Assembly: GCF_015547515.1 (NCBI RefSeq)
Contig: NZ_JADMVE010000001.1
Span: 806,406 to 870,405, forward strand
Origin: Eubacterium sp. 1001713B170207_170306_E7
Lineage (GTDB): Bacteria > Bacillota > Clostridia > Eubacteriales > Eubacteriaceae
DNA: 64,000 nucleotides
Reading direction: 5' to 3'
Below, piece after piece: positions 8,318-15,650 of this stretch (its first letter is position 1; each line of letters begins with the position of its first letter). The notes under the pieces were generated by a model. The model saw only the letters and a list, made by a program, of their open reading frames with translations. It did no database searches and was not told the DNA's origin. The position numbers were made by a program, and so were the translations under genes.

Positions 8318-8353
8318 CCGGAGGCACGGCACACTTTTGCGCTGTGCCTCCGG
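8318..8353 (+). repeat. Dispersed palindrome copy 1
   Basis: Hairpin of the window-wide family: outer arms CCGGAGGCAC and GTGCCTCCGG around a GGCACACTTTTGCGC core. Unlike most copies it has no T-tract on either side, so it is not an ordinary terminator. Confidence 0.85.
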
Positions 8354-8390
8354 TAATGCCTGCGGCGGCCTCCTGAAATTTTTGATTATA

Positions 8391-8422
8391 TTGTTGAAAT
8401 AGAAACAAAAATTTAATATAAT
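8391..8422 (+). promoter_or_regulatory. MarR gene promoter with putative operator
   Basis: TTGAAA (8394-8399) and TATAAT (8417-8422) are spaced 17 bp. The stretch TTGTTGAAATAGAAACAAAA (8391-8410) recurs with 16 of 20 identities at 8997-9016 in the next gene's promoter, suggesting a shared MarR operator. Confidence 0.7.
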
Positions 8423-8455
8423 AGAGTGGATACCAGAGAAACAGGAGGGCAGACT

Positions 8456-8929
8456 GTGAACAAGCAGGATCAGGTGCTGACAGGCTTCAGGGAGCTGATG
8501 AATAAGATGACCTGGCTCAATAAATCCAAGATGGAGAAAGCGCTTAAGGGGTATAAGCCCTCTGAGGTGCACTTTATTGAATACATTGGGAGAAACGCGG
8601 ATTCCAATGTGACAAGGCTGGCGGAATCCTTTTATATGACCCGGGGCGCCATCAGTAAAATTTCCAGAAAGCTCATGGAAAAGGGCGTGATTGAAAGCTA
8701 CCAGAAGCCGGATAATAAAAAGGAGATCTATTTCAGGCTGACTGCCAGAGGCCGGGAGGTTTACGCGGTCCATGAGGCGCTGCACAATGCGTTTCAGAAG
8801 CGTGACAAGCCTGTTTTTGATACCATCACCGACGGGCAGCTCAATGACATGCTTTGCTTTATGGAAACCTACACCAGACACCTGGACGCAGAGATTGAAA
8901 AGCTGAATACCAGGCTTAAACCAAAATAA
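8456..8929 (+). CDS. MarR family transcriptional regulator
   Basis: 157 residues. GTG 8456 is chosen over in-frame GTG 8426 because AGGAGG lies 7 bp upstream, whereas 8426 lies only 3 bp after the -10 box. The central winged helix (SNVTRLAESFYMTRGAISKISRKLMEKG, about 50-80) and wing (YQKPDNKKEIYFRLTARG) are typical of MarR proteins. The MFS transporter follows after a terminator and has a similar promoter sequence. The inferred role is repression of itself and of the efflux gene. The ligand is unknown. Confidence 0.9.
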   Translation: MNKQDQVLTGFRELMNKMTWLNKSKMEKALKGYKPSEVHFIEYIGRNADSNVTRLAESFYMTRGAISKISRKLMEKGVIESYQKPDNKKEIYFRLTARGREVYAVHEALHNAFQKRDKPVFDTITDGQLNDMLCFMETYTRHLDAEIEKLNTRLKPK

Positions 8930-8951
8930 GAGCATCCGTTAAAAGAGCAGG

Positions 8952-8985
8952 CAGTCTGAGCACCCTGTGCGCAGGCTGTTTTTTT
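8952..8985 (+). terminator. Terminator after the MarR gene
   Basis: CAGTCTGaGCAC pairs with GTGCgCAGGCTG (one mismatch) around a CCT loop, followed by seven T. Confidence 0.8.
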
Positions 8986-8996
8986 ATTGTCTGATT

Positions 8997-9040
8997 TTGT
9001 TGACAAGGAAACATAATAATGCTATGATAAATATGTTTCC
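8997..9040 (+). promoter_or_regulatory. MFS gene promoter with 9-bp inverted repeat around the -10 box
   Basis: TTGACA (9000-9005) and TATGAT (9023-9028) are spaced 17 bp. GGAAACATA (9007-9015) and TATGTTTCC (9032-9040) form a perfect 9-bp inverted repeat that brackets the -10 box, and the left half is part of the sequence shared with the MarR promoter. Confidence 0.7.
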
Positions 9041-9096
9041 AGGGAATCAAAATTCAAATTAGCTGCAAGGACGTCTGCAAAGGAGAATACTTAACG

Positions 9097-10365
9097 ATGT
9101 ACAGAAAATCAATCTTTCACAGGGATTTTATACTGGTCGCTGCCGGCCAGATTATCTCGCTGTTCGGCAATCAGATCTTGAGGTATGCCCTGCCGCTCTA
9201 TCTGCTCAATGAAACCGGGTCCTCGGCCTTATTTGGCAGCATTTTAGCCTGCTCCTTTATCCCCATGATTCTGCTCTTTCCCATTGGGGGGATCATTGCC
9301 GACCGGGTCAATAAGAGGAACATCATGGTCGCGCTGGATTTCGGCACCGCGGCCCTGACCCTGATCTTCTGCCTGCTGGCAGGGCGGGTCAGCATTGTGC
9401 CGCTCATGGCTGTAACCATGATTATCCTGTACGGCATACAGGGCGCGTACCAGCCGGCGGTCCAGGCATGTGTGCCGGATTTGGTGGCGGCAGAGCACAT
9501 CATGCAGGGAAATTCCGTGGTCGATCTGATCAGCTCTCTGGCAGGCATGGCCGGACCGGTGGCGGGTGGAATTCTGTTTTCAATGGTGGGGCTTACCCCG
9601 ATTTTATACGTGAGCACCGGCTGCTTTCTCGCGTCTGCGGTTATGGAAATCTTTATCCACATGCCTTGTGAGCGGAAGAAAAGCCAGGAGGGCATTGTGG
9701 TAACAGGCCTGAAGGACCTGCGGGAAAGCTTTGACTTTATCTTTAACGAAAGGCCGGTTCTGTGGAAGATGCCGCTGGTTTTTGCCAGTGTCAACCTGCT
9801 CTTAACCACGCTGATTTTAATCGGCGTTCCGGTTTTAATCACCCAGCGCATGGGCTTTGAGCCAAATACCGCCAGCCGCCTTTACGGGTTTGCCCAGGGG
9901 TTCATGGCAGGGGGCAGCGTGCTGGGCGGTCTGCTTGCCGGAGTGCTTGCGAAGAAGCTGAAACCACGGTCCATGCCCTTTCTTCTGGCCGGGTGTGCGC
10001 TGTCCGTGGGGCTGGTGGGCGTGGGGCTTCAGCTTCTGAGCGGCATGGCAGTCTACGCGGTACTGGTCGCCGGATCCAGCCTGCTGCTGGTTTTTTCAAC
10101 TCTTTTTACCGTTCAGCTCATGACCTGTCTGCAGCTGCTCACCCCCAGGGAACTGACCGGAAAGGTGCTTTCCTGCGTGCTGTGTGTCTGCATGTGTACC
10201 AATCCCATCGGCCAGTTTGTTTACGGCCTTGTCTTTGAGCATATTGGCGGCAGCGTATTTCTGCCGTTTTATACCGCAGCGCTGATCATGCTGGGCATCG
10301 TTCTGCTCACACACCGTATTTTCGGTGCGGTCGATCCTCTGATGGCAGAGCAGGCAGAGCTGTGA
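9097..10365 (+). CDS. MFS transporter, probable drug/metabolite efflux
   Basis: 422 residues with about 12 membrane helices, from ATG 9097 behind AAAGGAG. It contains the MFS signature between helices 2 and 3 (GGIIADRVNKRNIM, about residues 63-76) and a cytoplasmic loop near residue 200 (CERKKSQEG). It resembles the proton-driven MFS_3/macrolide or tetracycline-efflux type. It is downstream of a MarR regulator and carries a matching promoter site, which supports an inducible efflux role. The substrate cannot be told. Confidence 0.88.
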   Translation: MYRKSIFHRDFILVAAGQIISLFGNQILRYALPLYLLNETGSSALFGSILACSFIPMILLFPIGGIIADRVNKRNIMVALDFGTAALTLIFCLLAGRVSIVPLMAVTMIILYGIQGAYQPAVQACVPDLVAAEHIMQGNSVVDLISSLAGMAGPVAGGILFSMVGLTPILYVSTGCFLASAVMEIFIHMPCERKKSQEGIVVTGLKDLRESFDFIFNERPVLWKMPLVFASVNLLLTTLILIGVPVLITQRMGFEPNTASRLYGFAQGFMAGGSVLGGLLAGVLAKKLKPRSMPFLLAGCALSVGLVGVGLQLLSGMAVYAVLVAGSSLLLVFSTLFTVQLMTCLQLLTPRELTGKVLSCVLCVCMCTNPIGQFVYGLVFEHIGGSVFLPFYTAALIMLGIVLLTHRIFGAVDPLMAEQAEL

Positions 10366-10481
10366 CAAATGCCCGTTTTTTGAAAATGCCACTTCAGGTT
10401 GCGGATATGCAAACCAGGGCTGGTAGACGGACTGGGCGCTTTCGGGTAAAATAGGGCTATAAGAGACGGAGGTGTTTAAAA

Positions 10482-11024
10482 TTGGGCTTTGGCGAAAACT
10501 TGAGGCGGATCCGGAGGGACCGGCAGCTCTCCCAGGAGGAGCTGGCCGAGCGGCTGAAGGTCAGCCGGCAGGCTGTATCGAAATGGGAACAGGGCAGCGG
10601 CTATCCTGAGGTGGAAAAGCTGCTCTTACTGTCCGAGCTGCTGGAGGTCTCCTTGGATCATTTGATGGCAGAGGATTCACAACCGGAGACAGGCGGGGGC
10701 TCCGGCGCCGGAAATACCCAGAATGCCGGACGGATTTTAATCGAAGCCTTTGACGGCAGGTCAATTGTGAACTGCTGCCGGGTTCAGGCCTCGCCCCGGT
10801 TCAGGACAAAAAAGGATGAGCCCAAATACGCCCTTTTCGGCGTGGACGGCAGCTCATTTTGGGGAGAAAACACCACGGTGCTGGGCTGGTATGCCGGGGA
10901 GGAGGCCCTTGAGCGGGAAATCCAGGAAATTAAAAAGGCTCTGGCCGGGGGATGCGCCTCCTACACCCTTAAGTATGCGGTTAAGGTTAAGCGGCATTGG
11001 GGTAAAATAAAGATTGTGGAATAG
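10482..11024 (+). CDS. XRE family HTH regulator with C-terminal domain of unknown ligand
   Basis: 180 residues from TTG 10482 after GGAGGTG. The N-terminal HTH (LRRIRRDRQLSQEELAERLKVSRQAVSKWEQG) is a classic XRE domain. After a Gly/Ser linker, residues 80-180 form a compact alpha/beta domain (GRILIEAFDGRSIVNC... to KVKRHWGKIKIVE) that I do not recognise with certainty. Such two-domain regulators are frequent in Firmicutes. It lies directly upstream of the acetyltransferase unit, and a regulatory link is possible but not evident. Confidence 0.85.
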   Translation: MGFGENLRRIRRDRQLSQEELAERLKVSRQAVSKWEQGSGYPEVEKLLLLSELLEVSLDHLMAEDSQPETGGGSGAGNTQNAGRILIEAFDGRSIVNCCRVQASPRFRTKKDEPKYALFGVDGSSFWGENTTVLGWYAGEEALEREIQEIKKALAGGCASYTLKYAVKVKRHWGKIKIVE

Positions 11025-11072
11025 AGGCGTCTGTGTTATGCTTGAAGCGACTGAAAAGAGAGGTGGTATTTC

Positions 11073-11114
11073 TTGAAACGCTGCATTGCAATAACTGGAA
11101 TAGCCCGCAAATAG
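11073..11114 (+). CDS. Putative 13-residue leader peptide of the acetyltransferase gene
   Basis: TTG 11073 opens a 13-codon frame (MKRCIAITGIARK, stop TAG 11112) with AGAGAGGTGG six bases upstream, a strong ribosome site. Its codons 8-11 include CTGGAATAG, perfectly complementary to the first codons of the downstream gene. This resembles leader peptides of inducible antibiotic-resistance genes. It could instead be a decayed gene start. Confidence 0.45.
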   Translation: MKRCIAITGIARK

Positions 11115-11150
11115 TTTAACACAACAGGAGGATTAAAATGACTATTCCAG
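11095..11150 (+). promoter_or_regulatory. Putative translational attenuator of the Vat-type gene
   Basis: CTGGAATAG (11095-11103, inside the leader frame) pairs perfectly over 9 bp with CTATTCCAG (11142-11150, codons 2-5 of the acetyltransferase). The loop contains its AGGAGG site and places the ATG next to the stem. A ribosome stalled on the leader would open the stem. Confidence 0.5.
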
Positions 11151-11767
11151 CGAAAAAAACCTATCCCCGGACGGGAGATAAACAAACCGTCTATTTAAAG
11201 GATGTTATCACCAACCCAGCGATAACCGTTGGCGATTATACCATGTATAATGACTTTACAGGCGACCCCGCGTTGTTTGAGAAGAATAATGTGTTATACC
11301 AGTATCCGATCAACCACGACCGGCTGGTGATCGGAAAATTCTGTTCCATCGCCTGCGGCGCCCGTTTTCTGTTTAACAGCGCGAACCACACCCTGCGCTC
11401 GCTCTCGACCTATCCCTTTCCGCTCTTCTTTGAGGAGTGGGGCCTCGACCCAAAAGATGTGGCCGCGTCCTGGGACAACAAGGGCGATATTATCGTCGGC
11501 AACGACGTCTGGATCGGCTATGAGGCGGTCGTATTGGCAGGGGTGACCATCGGCGACGGGGCCGTGATCGGAACCCGGGCAGTGGTCACAAAGGATGTTC
11601 CGCCCTACACCATTGTGGGCGGGGTGCCGGCCCGGCCCATCAAAAAACGGTTTTCCGACAAGGCGGTCGCAGAGCTGCTTGAAATAAAGTGGTGGGACTG
11701 GCCCAGGGAAAAAATCGCCCGGAACATTGCCGCCATACAGGAGGGCTGTATCGAACGGCTGAGGTGA
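11138..11767 (+). CDS. Vat/XAT family O-acetyltransferase (streptogramin A/chloramphenicol acetyltransferase type)
   Basis: 209 residues from ATG 11138 behind AGGAGG. It is a left-handed beta-helix acetyltransferase. The hexapeptide repeats run from about residue 60 to 170 ([58 protein letters not shown]), with the catalytic His in NSANH near residue 87 and the long loop after it (FPLFFEEWG) that is typical of xenobiotic acetyltransferases. Members acetylate virginiamycin M-type streptogramins or chloramphenicol from acetyl-CoA. The leader peptide and pairing upstream support antibiotic-linked induction. Intrinsic sugar or antibiotic substrates cannot be separated by eye. Confidence 0.85.
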   Translation: MTIPAKKTYPRTGDKQTVYLKDVITNPAITVGDYTMYNDFTGDPALFEKNNVLYQYPINHDRLVIGKFCSIACGARFLFNSANHTLRSLSTYPFPLFFEEWGLDPKDVAASWDNKGDIIVGNDVWIGYEAVVLAGVTIGDGAVIGTRAVVTKDVPPYTIVGGVPARPIKKRFSDKAVAELLEIKWWDWPREKIARNIAAIQEGCIERLR

Positions 11768-11788
11768 AATTATACGATTCGGATCAAC

Positions 11789-11820
11789 AGAGGCACGGCA
11801 CAATTTTGCGCCGTGCCTCT
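11789..11820 (+). repeat. Dispersed palindrome copy 2 (terminator)
   Basis: AGAGGCACGGC and GCCGTGCCTCT form an 11-bp perfect stem around ACAATTTTGC, followed by TGTTTTATG. It would terminate the acetyltransferase transcript. Confidence 0.9.
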
Positions 11821-11871
11821 TGTTTTATGTTATACTAAAGCCATACTTACGAAACCGGAGGAAATCTGAAT

Positions 11872-11978
11872 ATGCCCACCCTGTTTCTTCGCGGGCTCAG
11901 CCAGAATGAACTGAGAAAATCGACGTAACCGGAAAGAGGATTGATGCGATCGCAAAGGAAATAATTACCCTTAAATAA
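11872..11978 (+). pseudogene. Decayed DUF1904-type gene remnant
   Basis: ATG 11872 behind CCGGAGGAAA gives MPTLFLRGLSQNELRKST and a stop at 11926. Skipping one base near 11918 continues as IDVTGKRIDAIAKEIITLK until 11978. The N-terminal pattern MPTLxxRG is that of DUF1904 proteins (usually about 100-110 residues), so both a frameshift and loss of the C-terminal two-thirds are inferred. Confidence 0.55.
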
Positions 11979-12000
11979 AGGCAGAGATCTGGAGGAAAAC

Positions 12001-12618
12001 ATGAAAAAGATGCTGCTGGTCTCAATGTTTCAGAACGTTGAGCATTTGTTAAAGCAGGTGGAACCCGAGCTCAAAAATAAAACAGTCACCTATATTCCAA
12101 CTGCCAGCCGCGCGGAGCCCCTGGGATTCTTCGTGAAAATTGGGCGGTGGCGCCTGAAAAGGCTGGGAATGCTGGTGGATGAGCTGGAGATTTCCACCGC
12201 GTCCTATGAAACCATTAAAGACAAGCTGGAAAAGAATGACTGTATTTATATCACCGGCGGCAACACCTTTTACCTGCTTCAGGAATTGAGAAGAACCGGG
12301 GCCGACCAGCTGCTGGTTCAGGAAGTAAACAAAGGGAAGCTTTATATCGGCGAATCGGCCGGGGCCATCGTGGCCGCGCCGGATATTGGCTATTCGGCCG
12401 GCATGGACAAGGTGGAAAAAGCCCCGGAATTAAAGGATTATAAAGGCCTGAACCTCATTGACTTTTACGTGCTGCCCCACGCCCAGAACCGGGAGTTCAG
12501 AAAGAGCGTTGAAAAGATCAGGGCGGATTACGGCAAGGCACTGGATTTAAAGGTCATCAATGACCGTCAGGCCGTCTTTGTCGAGGGCGAGCGGGTTCAG
12601 ATTTTAGGCAAATGCTGA
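12001..12618 (+). CDS. Peptidase E (S51) family protein
   Basis: 205 residues from ATG 12001 behind GGAGGAAA. The family is the class I glutamine amidotransferase-like serine peptidases (dipeptidase E, alpha-aspartyl dipeptidase). Visible motifs are CIYITGGNTFYLLQEL (about 82-97) and the nucleophile elbow IGESAGAIVAAPDI, with the Ser near residue 120, and the C-terminal LPHAQNREF segment with the candidate catalytic His. Length fits the family. It is cotranscribed with the CGGC-domain gene 21 bp downstream. Confidence 0.88.
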   Translation: MKKMLLVSMFQNVEHLLKQVEPELKNKTVTYIPTASRAEPLGFFVKIGRWRLKRLGMLVDELEISTASYETIKDKLEKNDCIYITGGNTFYLLQELRRTGADQLLVQEVNKGKLYIGESAGAIVAAPDIGYSAGMDKVEKAPELKDYKGLNLIDFYVLPHAQNREFRKSVEKIRADYGKALDLKVINDRQAVFVEGERVQILGKC

Positions 12619-12639
12619 AAGCATAGAGGAGGACATATC

Positions 12640-12975
12640 ATGAAGCTAGGCATTATCCGGTGTATGCAGACAGAGGATTTCTGTCCGGGAACAATGGATT
12701 TTAAGGTGATTAAGGCCCGCGAGGGGGTCTTTGCAGGGGTAACAGAGGATATCGAAATTATCGGCTTCACAAGCTGCGGCGGGTGCCCGGCAAAGAAAGC
12801 GGTCCTCAGGGCAAGAGAGCTTGTAAAGCGAGGCGCGGACACCATCGCCTTTGCCTCCTGTATTCAGAAGGGCAACCCCATCGGCTACCCATGCCCCTTC
12901 GCCAGGAAAATGAAGGATATTATCCAGAAAGACCTGAAGGATAAGAAGATCCGGTTTCTTGATTATACGCATTGA
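12640..12975 (+). CDS. CGGC domain-containing protein
   Basis: 111 residues from ATG 12640 behind GAGGAGGA. The Cys-rich signature IIGFTSCGGCPAKKAV (about residues 42-57), together with an N-terminal RCMQTEDFCPG and a distal ASCIQKGNPIGYPCPF, defines the CGGC family. The conserved Cys residues probably bind a metal or iron-sulfur cluster, but function is unknown. These proteins are common in anaerobes. It follows peptidase E in the same operon. Confidence 0.85.
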   Translation: MKLGIIRCMQTEDFCPGTMDFKVIKAREGVFAGVTEDIEIIGFTSCGGCPAKKAVLRARELVKRGADTIAFASCIQKGNPIGYPCPFARKMKDIIQKDLKDKKIRFLDYTH

Positions 12976-13037
12976 AAGCGGTGCGGCACGGTGGGATTAT
13001 TGTTAGTAAGGCGATATGGCCTGTTTGGAGGCGTTCT

Positions 13038-13478
13038 ATGAATATTGAAAAAATATCTTTTAATGTGATCGCGGACTGGCTGAAAGCCCTGATCATGGAT
13101 TATGGACTTAGCCTTGAGATGCTTTCAAATTATCTTTCATTAACGCGTGAACAGATCATCTGGCTTTCGGATGGAAAGCTGGAATTTCTGTCAGACGAAA
13201 ATCTGGATAAAGGCCGTCTTTTCGATAAAACCGCGGCCCTGTATCTCAGCGCCACAGAGGATAAAGACCTTAAATTAGCGGGATTTTTGGATGTATTAAT
13301 CACCCATTATCACCTGTCGCAGGAGACGATCGCCAAAATGGCCGGCGTTGAGGAAAGGGAGGTCGGGCATCTTTTACAGAATCGGCCGGGACTTATCTCT
13401 GAAAATGCAAAATACCGCATTGCGGTGACGGTGATGTCATTGCGGTTCCTTTTAAAGGATACTGCAGATAAAATATAA
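13038..13478 (+). CDS. Unknown HTH-like protein
   Basis: 146 residues. ATG 13038 is chosen over an upstream start because TTTGGAGG precedes it. Two segments look like paired helix-turn-helix units: DYGLSLEMLSNYLSLTREQIIWLSDG (about 18-43) and HYHLSQETIAKMAGVEEREVGHLLQN (about 93-118). No other domain, signal or membrane helix is seen. I recognise a generic HTH protein of Clostridia with no known function. It is followed after 132 bp by a LysR gene. Confidence 0.65.
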   Translation: MNIEKISFNVIADWLKALIMDYGLSLEMLSNYLSLTREQIIWLSDGKLEFLSDENLDKGRLFDKTAALYLSATEDKDLKLAGFLDVLITHYHLSQETIAKMAGVEEREVGHLLQNRPGLISENAKYRIAVTVMSLRFLLKDTADKI

Positions 13479-13610
13479 AATACGGAGAGATAACCATGGA
13501 GACTGTATCTGTGAAAATCGGTACTGCCAGAGCTGTCTGAGTAGCGTACAACGGTTTGATAAAGGAACACGGCCAGCCAAAGTAATTTTGATAATTTAGG
13601 AGGTGGGCGC

Positions 13611-14495
13611 ATGATTCGTCAAATTAAATATTTTCAGGCTGTGATACGCAGCAACAGCTTTTCGGAAGCGGCAGAGGAGTGTCATATTTCGCAGTCTGCC
13701 ATATCGCAGCAGGTTCAGGCATTGGAGCGGGAGCTTGGGTTTCAGCTGCTAGAGCGAAAAAACAGGAAGTTTACGCTGACGCCCTCCGGAGAATATTTTT
13801 ATAAAAAAAGTCTGATCCTCATCGCGGATTATGAACGAATCTGCAATGAGGCCAACCGAATTGCCCATGAAGAGGAGGCCGCTCTGAGCGTTGGCTATCT
13901 GCGCGGCTATAATGGACCGGCACTCATTGGGGCAATGGACGCGTTTGCCTTTAAATATCCGCAAGTCAGGGTGAAAACCGAGCCCGGAGACCATGAAGAA
14001 TTATTTGCGCAGCTGCGCGGCGGCTGTGTGGATTTAGTCTTTACCGACCAGCGCAGGGCCTTTTCGGAGGAATACGTGAATATTGTTTTATCGCACAGCC
14101 GCACGTTTATTGCCATTTCAGCGCGCAGCCCGGTTGCGGCGCTGGAATCAGTTACACTGGAGGAGCTGAAGAACACCCCCTGTATTTTGGTCGCCTCTGA
14201 GACACAGCAGAGGGTTGAGGAGGCTTATTACCGTGACGTGATCGGATTTCAGGGTGAGTTTTGGTTTGCCGAAAATCTGGAGGAGGCAAAATTACTGGTG
14301 ATCAGCGGAAGCGGCTTTATGCTGACCAATGGTGAAAACCACCGCGAAAAAATCGAAAATTCGCTCTGCCATGTCCCTCTGTTTCGCAATGACCAGCCGG
14401 TTTCTCAGACATATTGTGTCTTTTGGAAACGGGATAACACCGCAAGGTATAAAGAAGCCTTCGCGGAAATTTTAAAAGGCCAGTTTGATCAGTAA
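13611..14495 (+). CDS. LysR family transcriptional regulator
   Basis: 294 residues from ATG 13611 behind AGGAGGTGG. N-terminal HTH (FSEAAEECHISQSAISQQVQALERELG, about 16-43) is canonical LysR. The effector domain runs from about residue 90 to 290. It precedes an SDR oxidoreductase gene in the same orientation with a terminator between, so the SDR is a likely target. The inducer cannot be told. Most LysR targets are divergent, so the link is only by proximity. Confidence 0.9.
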   Translation: MIRQIKYFQAVIRSNSFSEAAEECHISQSAISQQVQALERELGFQLLERKNRKFTLTPSGEYFYKKSLILIADYERICNEANRIAHEEEAALSVGYLRGYNGPALIGAMDAFAFKYPQVRVKTEPGDHEELFAQLRGGCVDLVFTDQRRAFSEEYVNIVLSHSRTFIAISARSPVAALESVTLEELKNTPCILVASETQQRVEEAYYRDVIGFQGEFWFAENLEEAKLLVISGSGFMLTNGENHREKIENSLCHVPLFRNDQPVSQTYCVFWKRDNTARYKEAFAEILKGQFDQ

Positions 14496-14518
14496 ACAGA
14501 GGTTCTTTTGGCAGTATA

Positions 14519-14549
14519 AACGGTTCTCACGCCTGGGAGCCGTTTTTTT
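14519..14549 (+). terminator. Terminator after the LysR gene
   Basis: AACGGTTCTC pairs with GGGAGCCGTT over 10 bp (three G-U type pairs) around ACGCCT, followed by a T-tract. Confidence 0.85.
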
Positions 14550-14692
14550 GTATTAGTAAAACTTATTAAAAAGCCTGGAAAGCCGAATTGATTTCGCGGC
14601 TTTATGAGGCTTATAATACAGATAGAAAATGGATAGCGGCGGCATAGCCGTGTTAGCTGTTTTAAATGATTTATGAAATGAGGTAAGCGATC

Positions 14693-15511
14693 ATGGATAA
14701 GGAAGTAATGCTCTGGACAGGCGCGGGACAGATTGGGATGGCGATCACACGCCGGACAGGGTATGGTAAAAAAATCATCGTTGGCGATAAAAGCCTCGAA
14801 AACGCCCGGTCGGCGGCGGATATTATGAACCAGGCGGGGTTTGACGTCACGCCAATGGCAATGGACTTAGGGTCAAGGGAATCGATTGCGCATCTGATTT
14901 CCAGCGCGCAGGAATACGGCGAAATCACCGCCTTTGTCAATGCCGCCGGGGTGTCCCCGAGCCAGGCGTCCATCGAAACCATTTTAAAAGTGGATTTGTA
15001 TGGCACCGCTGTGCTTTTGGAGGCGGTTGGAAAAGTGATCGCCCGGGGCGGCGCGGGCGTAACGATTTCCAGCCAGTCGGGCCACCGCATGCCGCAGCTG
15101 ACGCCGGAGGAAGACGCGCAGCTGGCATGCACCCCGCCAGAAGAACTGTTGGATTTAGAAATACTTCAGCCGGGGAGGATTCAGGATCCGCTGCATGCCT
15201 ATCAAATGGCAAAACGCTGTAATGAAAAGCGCGTCATGGCAGAGGCTGTGAAATGGGGGAAAAGAAACGCCCGTATCAACTCCATTTCGCCGGGAATCAT
15301 CATCACTCCTTTGGCCATGGATGAACTGAATGGGCCCCGGGGTGATTTCTATAAAAATATGTTTGAAAGCTGTCCGGCCGGGCGGCCCGGCACCGCCGAT
15401 GAGGTGGCAAATGTGGCCGGGCTGTTAATGAGCGGCCAGGGCGCGTTTATCACCGGATCGGATTTTCTGATTGACGGCGGCGCAACCGCAGCTTATTTTT
15501 ATGGAGCGTAG
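14693..15511 (+). CDS. SDR family oxidoreductase
   Basis: 272 residues from ATG 14693 behind ATGAGG. It is a short-chain dehydrogenase/reductase: Rossmann fold, catalytic Ser in TISSQSG (about 126) and YQMAK active site (Tyr near residue 169), and a typical C-terminus FITGSDFLIDGG. The N-terminal nucleotide motif reads TGAGQIGMAI rather than TGxxxGxG. There is an extra segment of about 30 residues between Ser and Tyr. The substrate is unknown. It lies downstream of a LysR regulator. Confidence 0.88.
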   Translation: MDKEVMLWTGAGQIGMAITRRTGYGKKIIVGDKSLENARSAADIMNQAGFDVTPMAMDLGSRESIAHLISSAQEYGEITAFVNAAGVSPSQASIETILKVDLYGTAVLLEAVGKVIARGGAGVTISSQSGHRMPQLTPEEDAQLACTPPEELLDLEILQPGRIQDPLHAYQMAKRCNEKRVMAEAVKWGKRNARINSISPGIIITPLAMDELNGPRGDFYKNMFESCPAGRPGTADEVANVAGLLMSGQGAFITGSDFLIDGGATAAYFYGA

Positions 15512-15546
15512 CGGGCGCCTGGTCTTTTGCCCGGCTTGTCTTTAGC

Positions 15547-15577
15547 AGCACAGCGCAGTTTTGCGTTGTGCTTTTTT
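15547..15577 (+). repeat. Dispersed palindrome copy 3 (terminator)
   Basis: AGCACAGCGCA pairs with TGCGTTGTGCT around GTTT, followed by TTTTT. It is the most divergent copy of the family but keeps the GCGCAnTTTTGCG core. It closes the SDR unit. Confidence 0.8.
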
Positions 15578-15650
15578 GGCTTCAGTTTTAACGTGTAATT
15601 GGCGCTGAAATGTGATATAATTGTTATAAATTCAATAGAGGAGGATAAAA

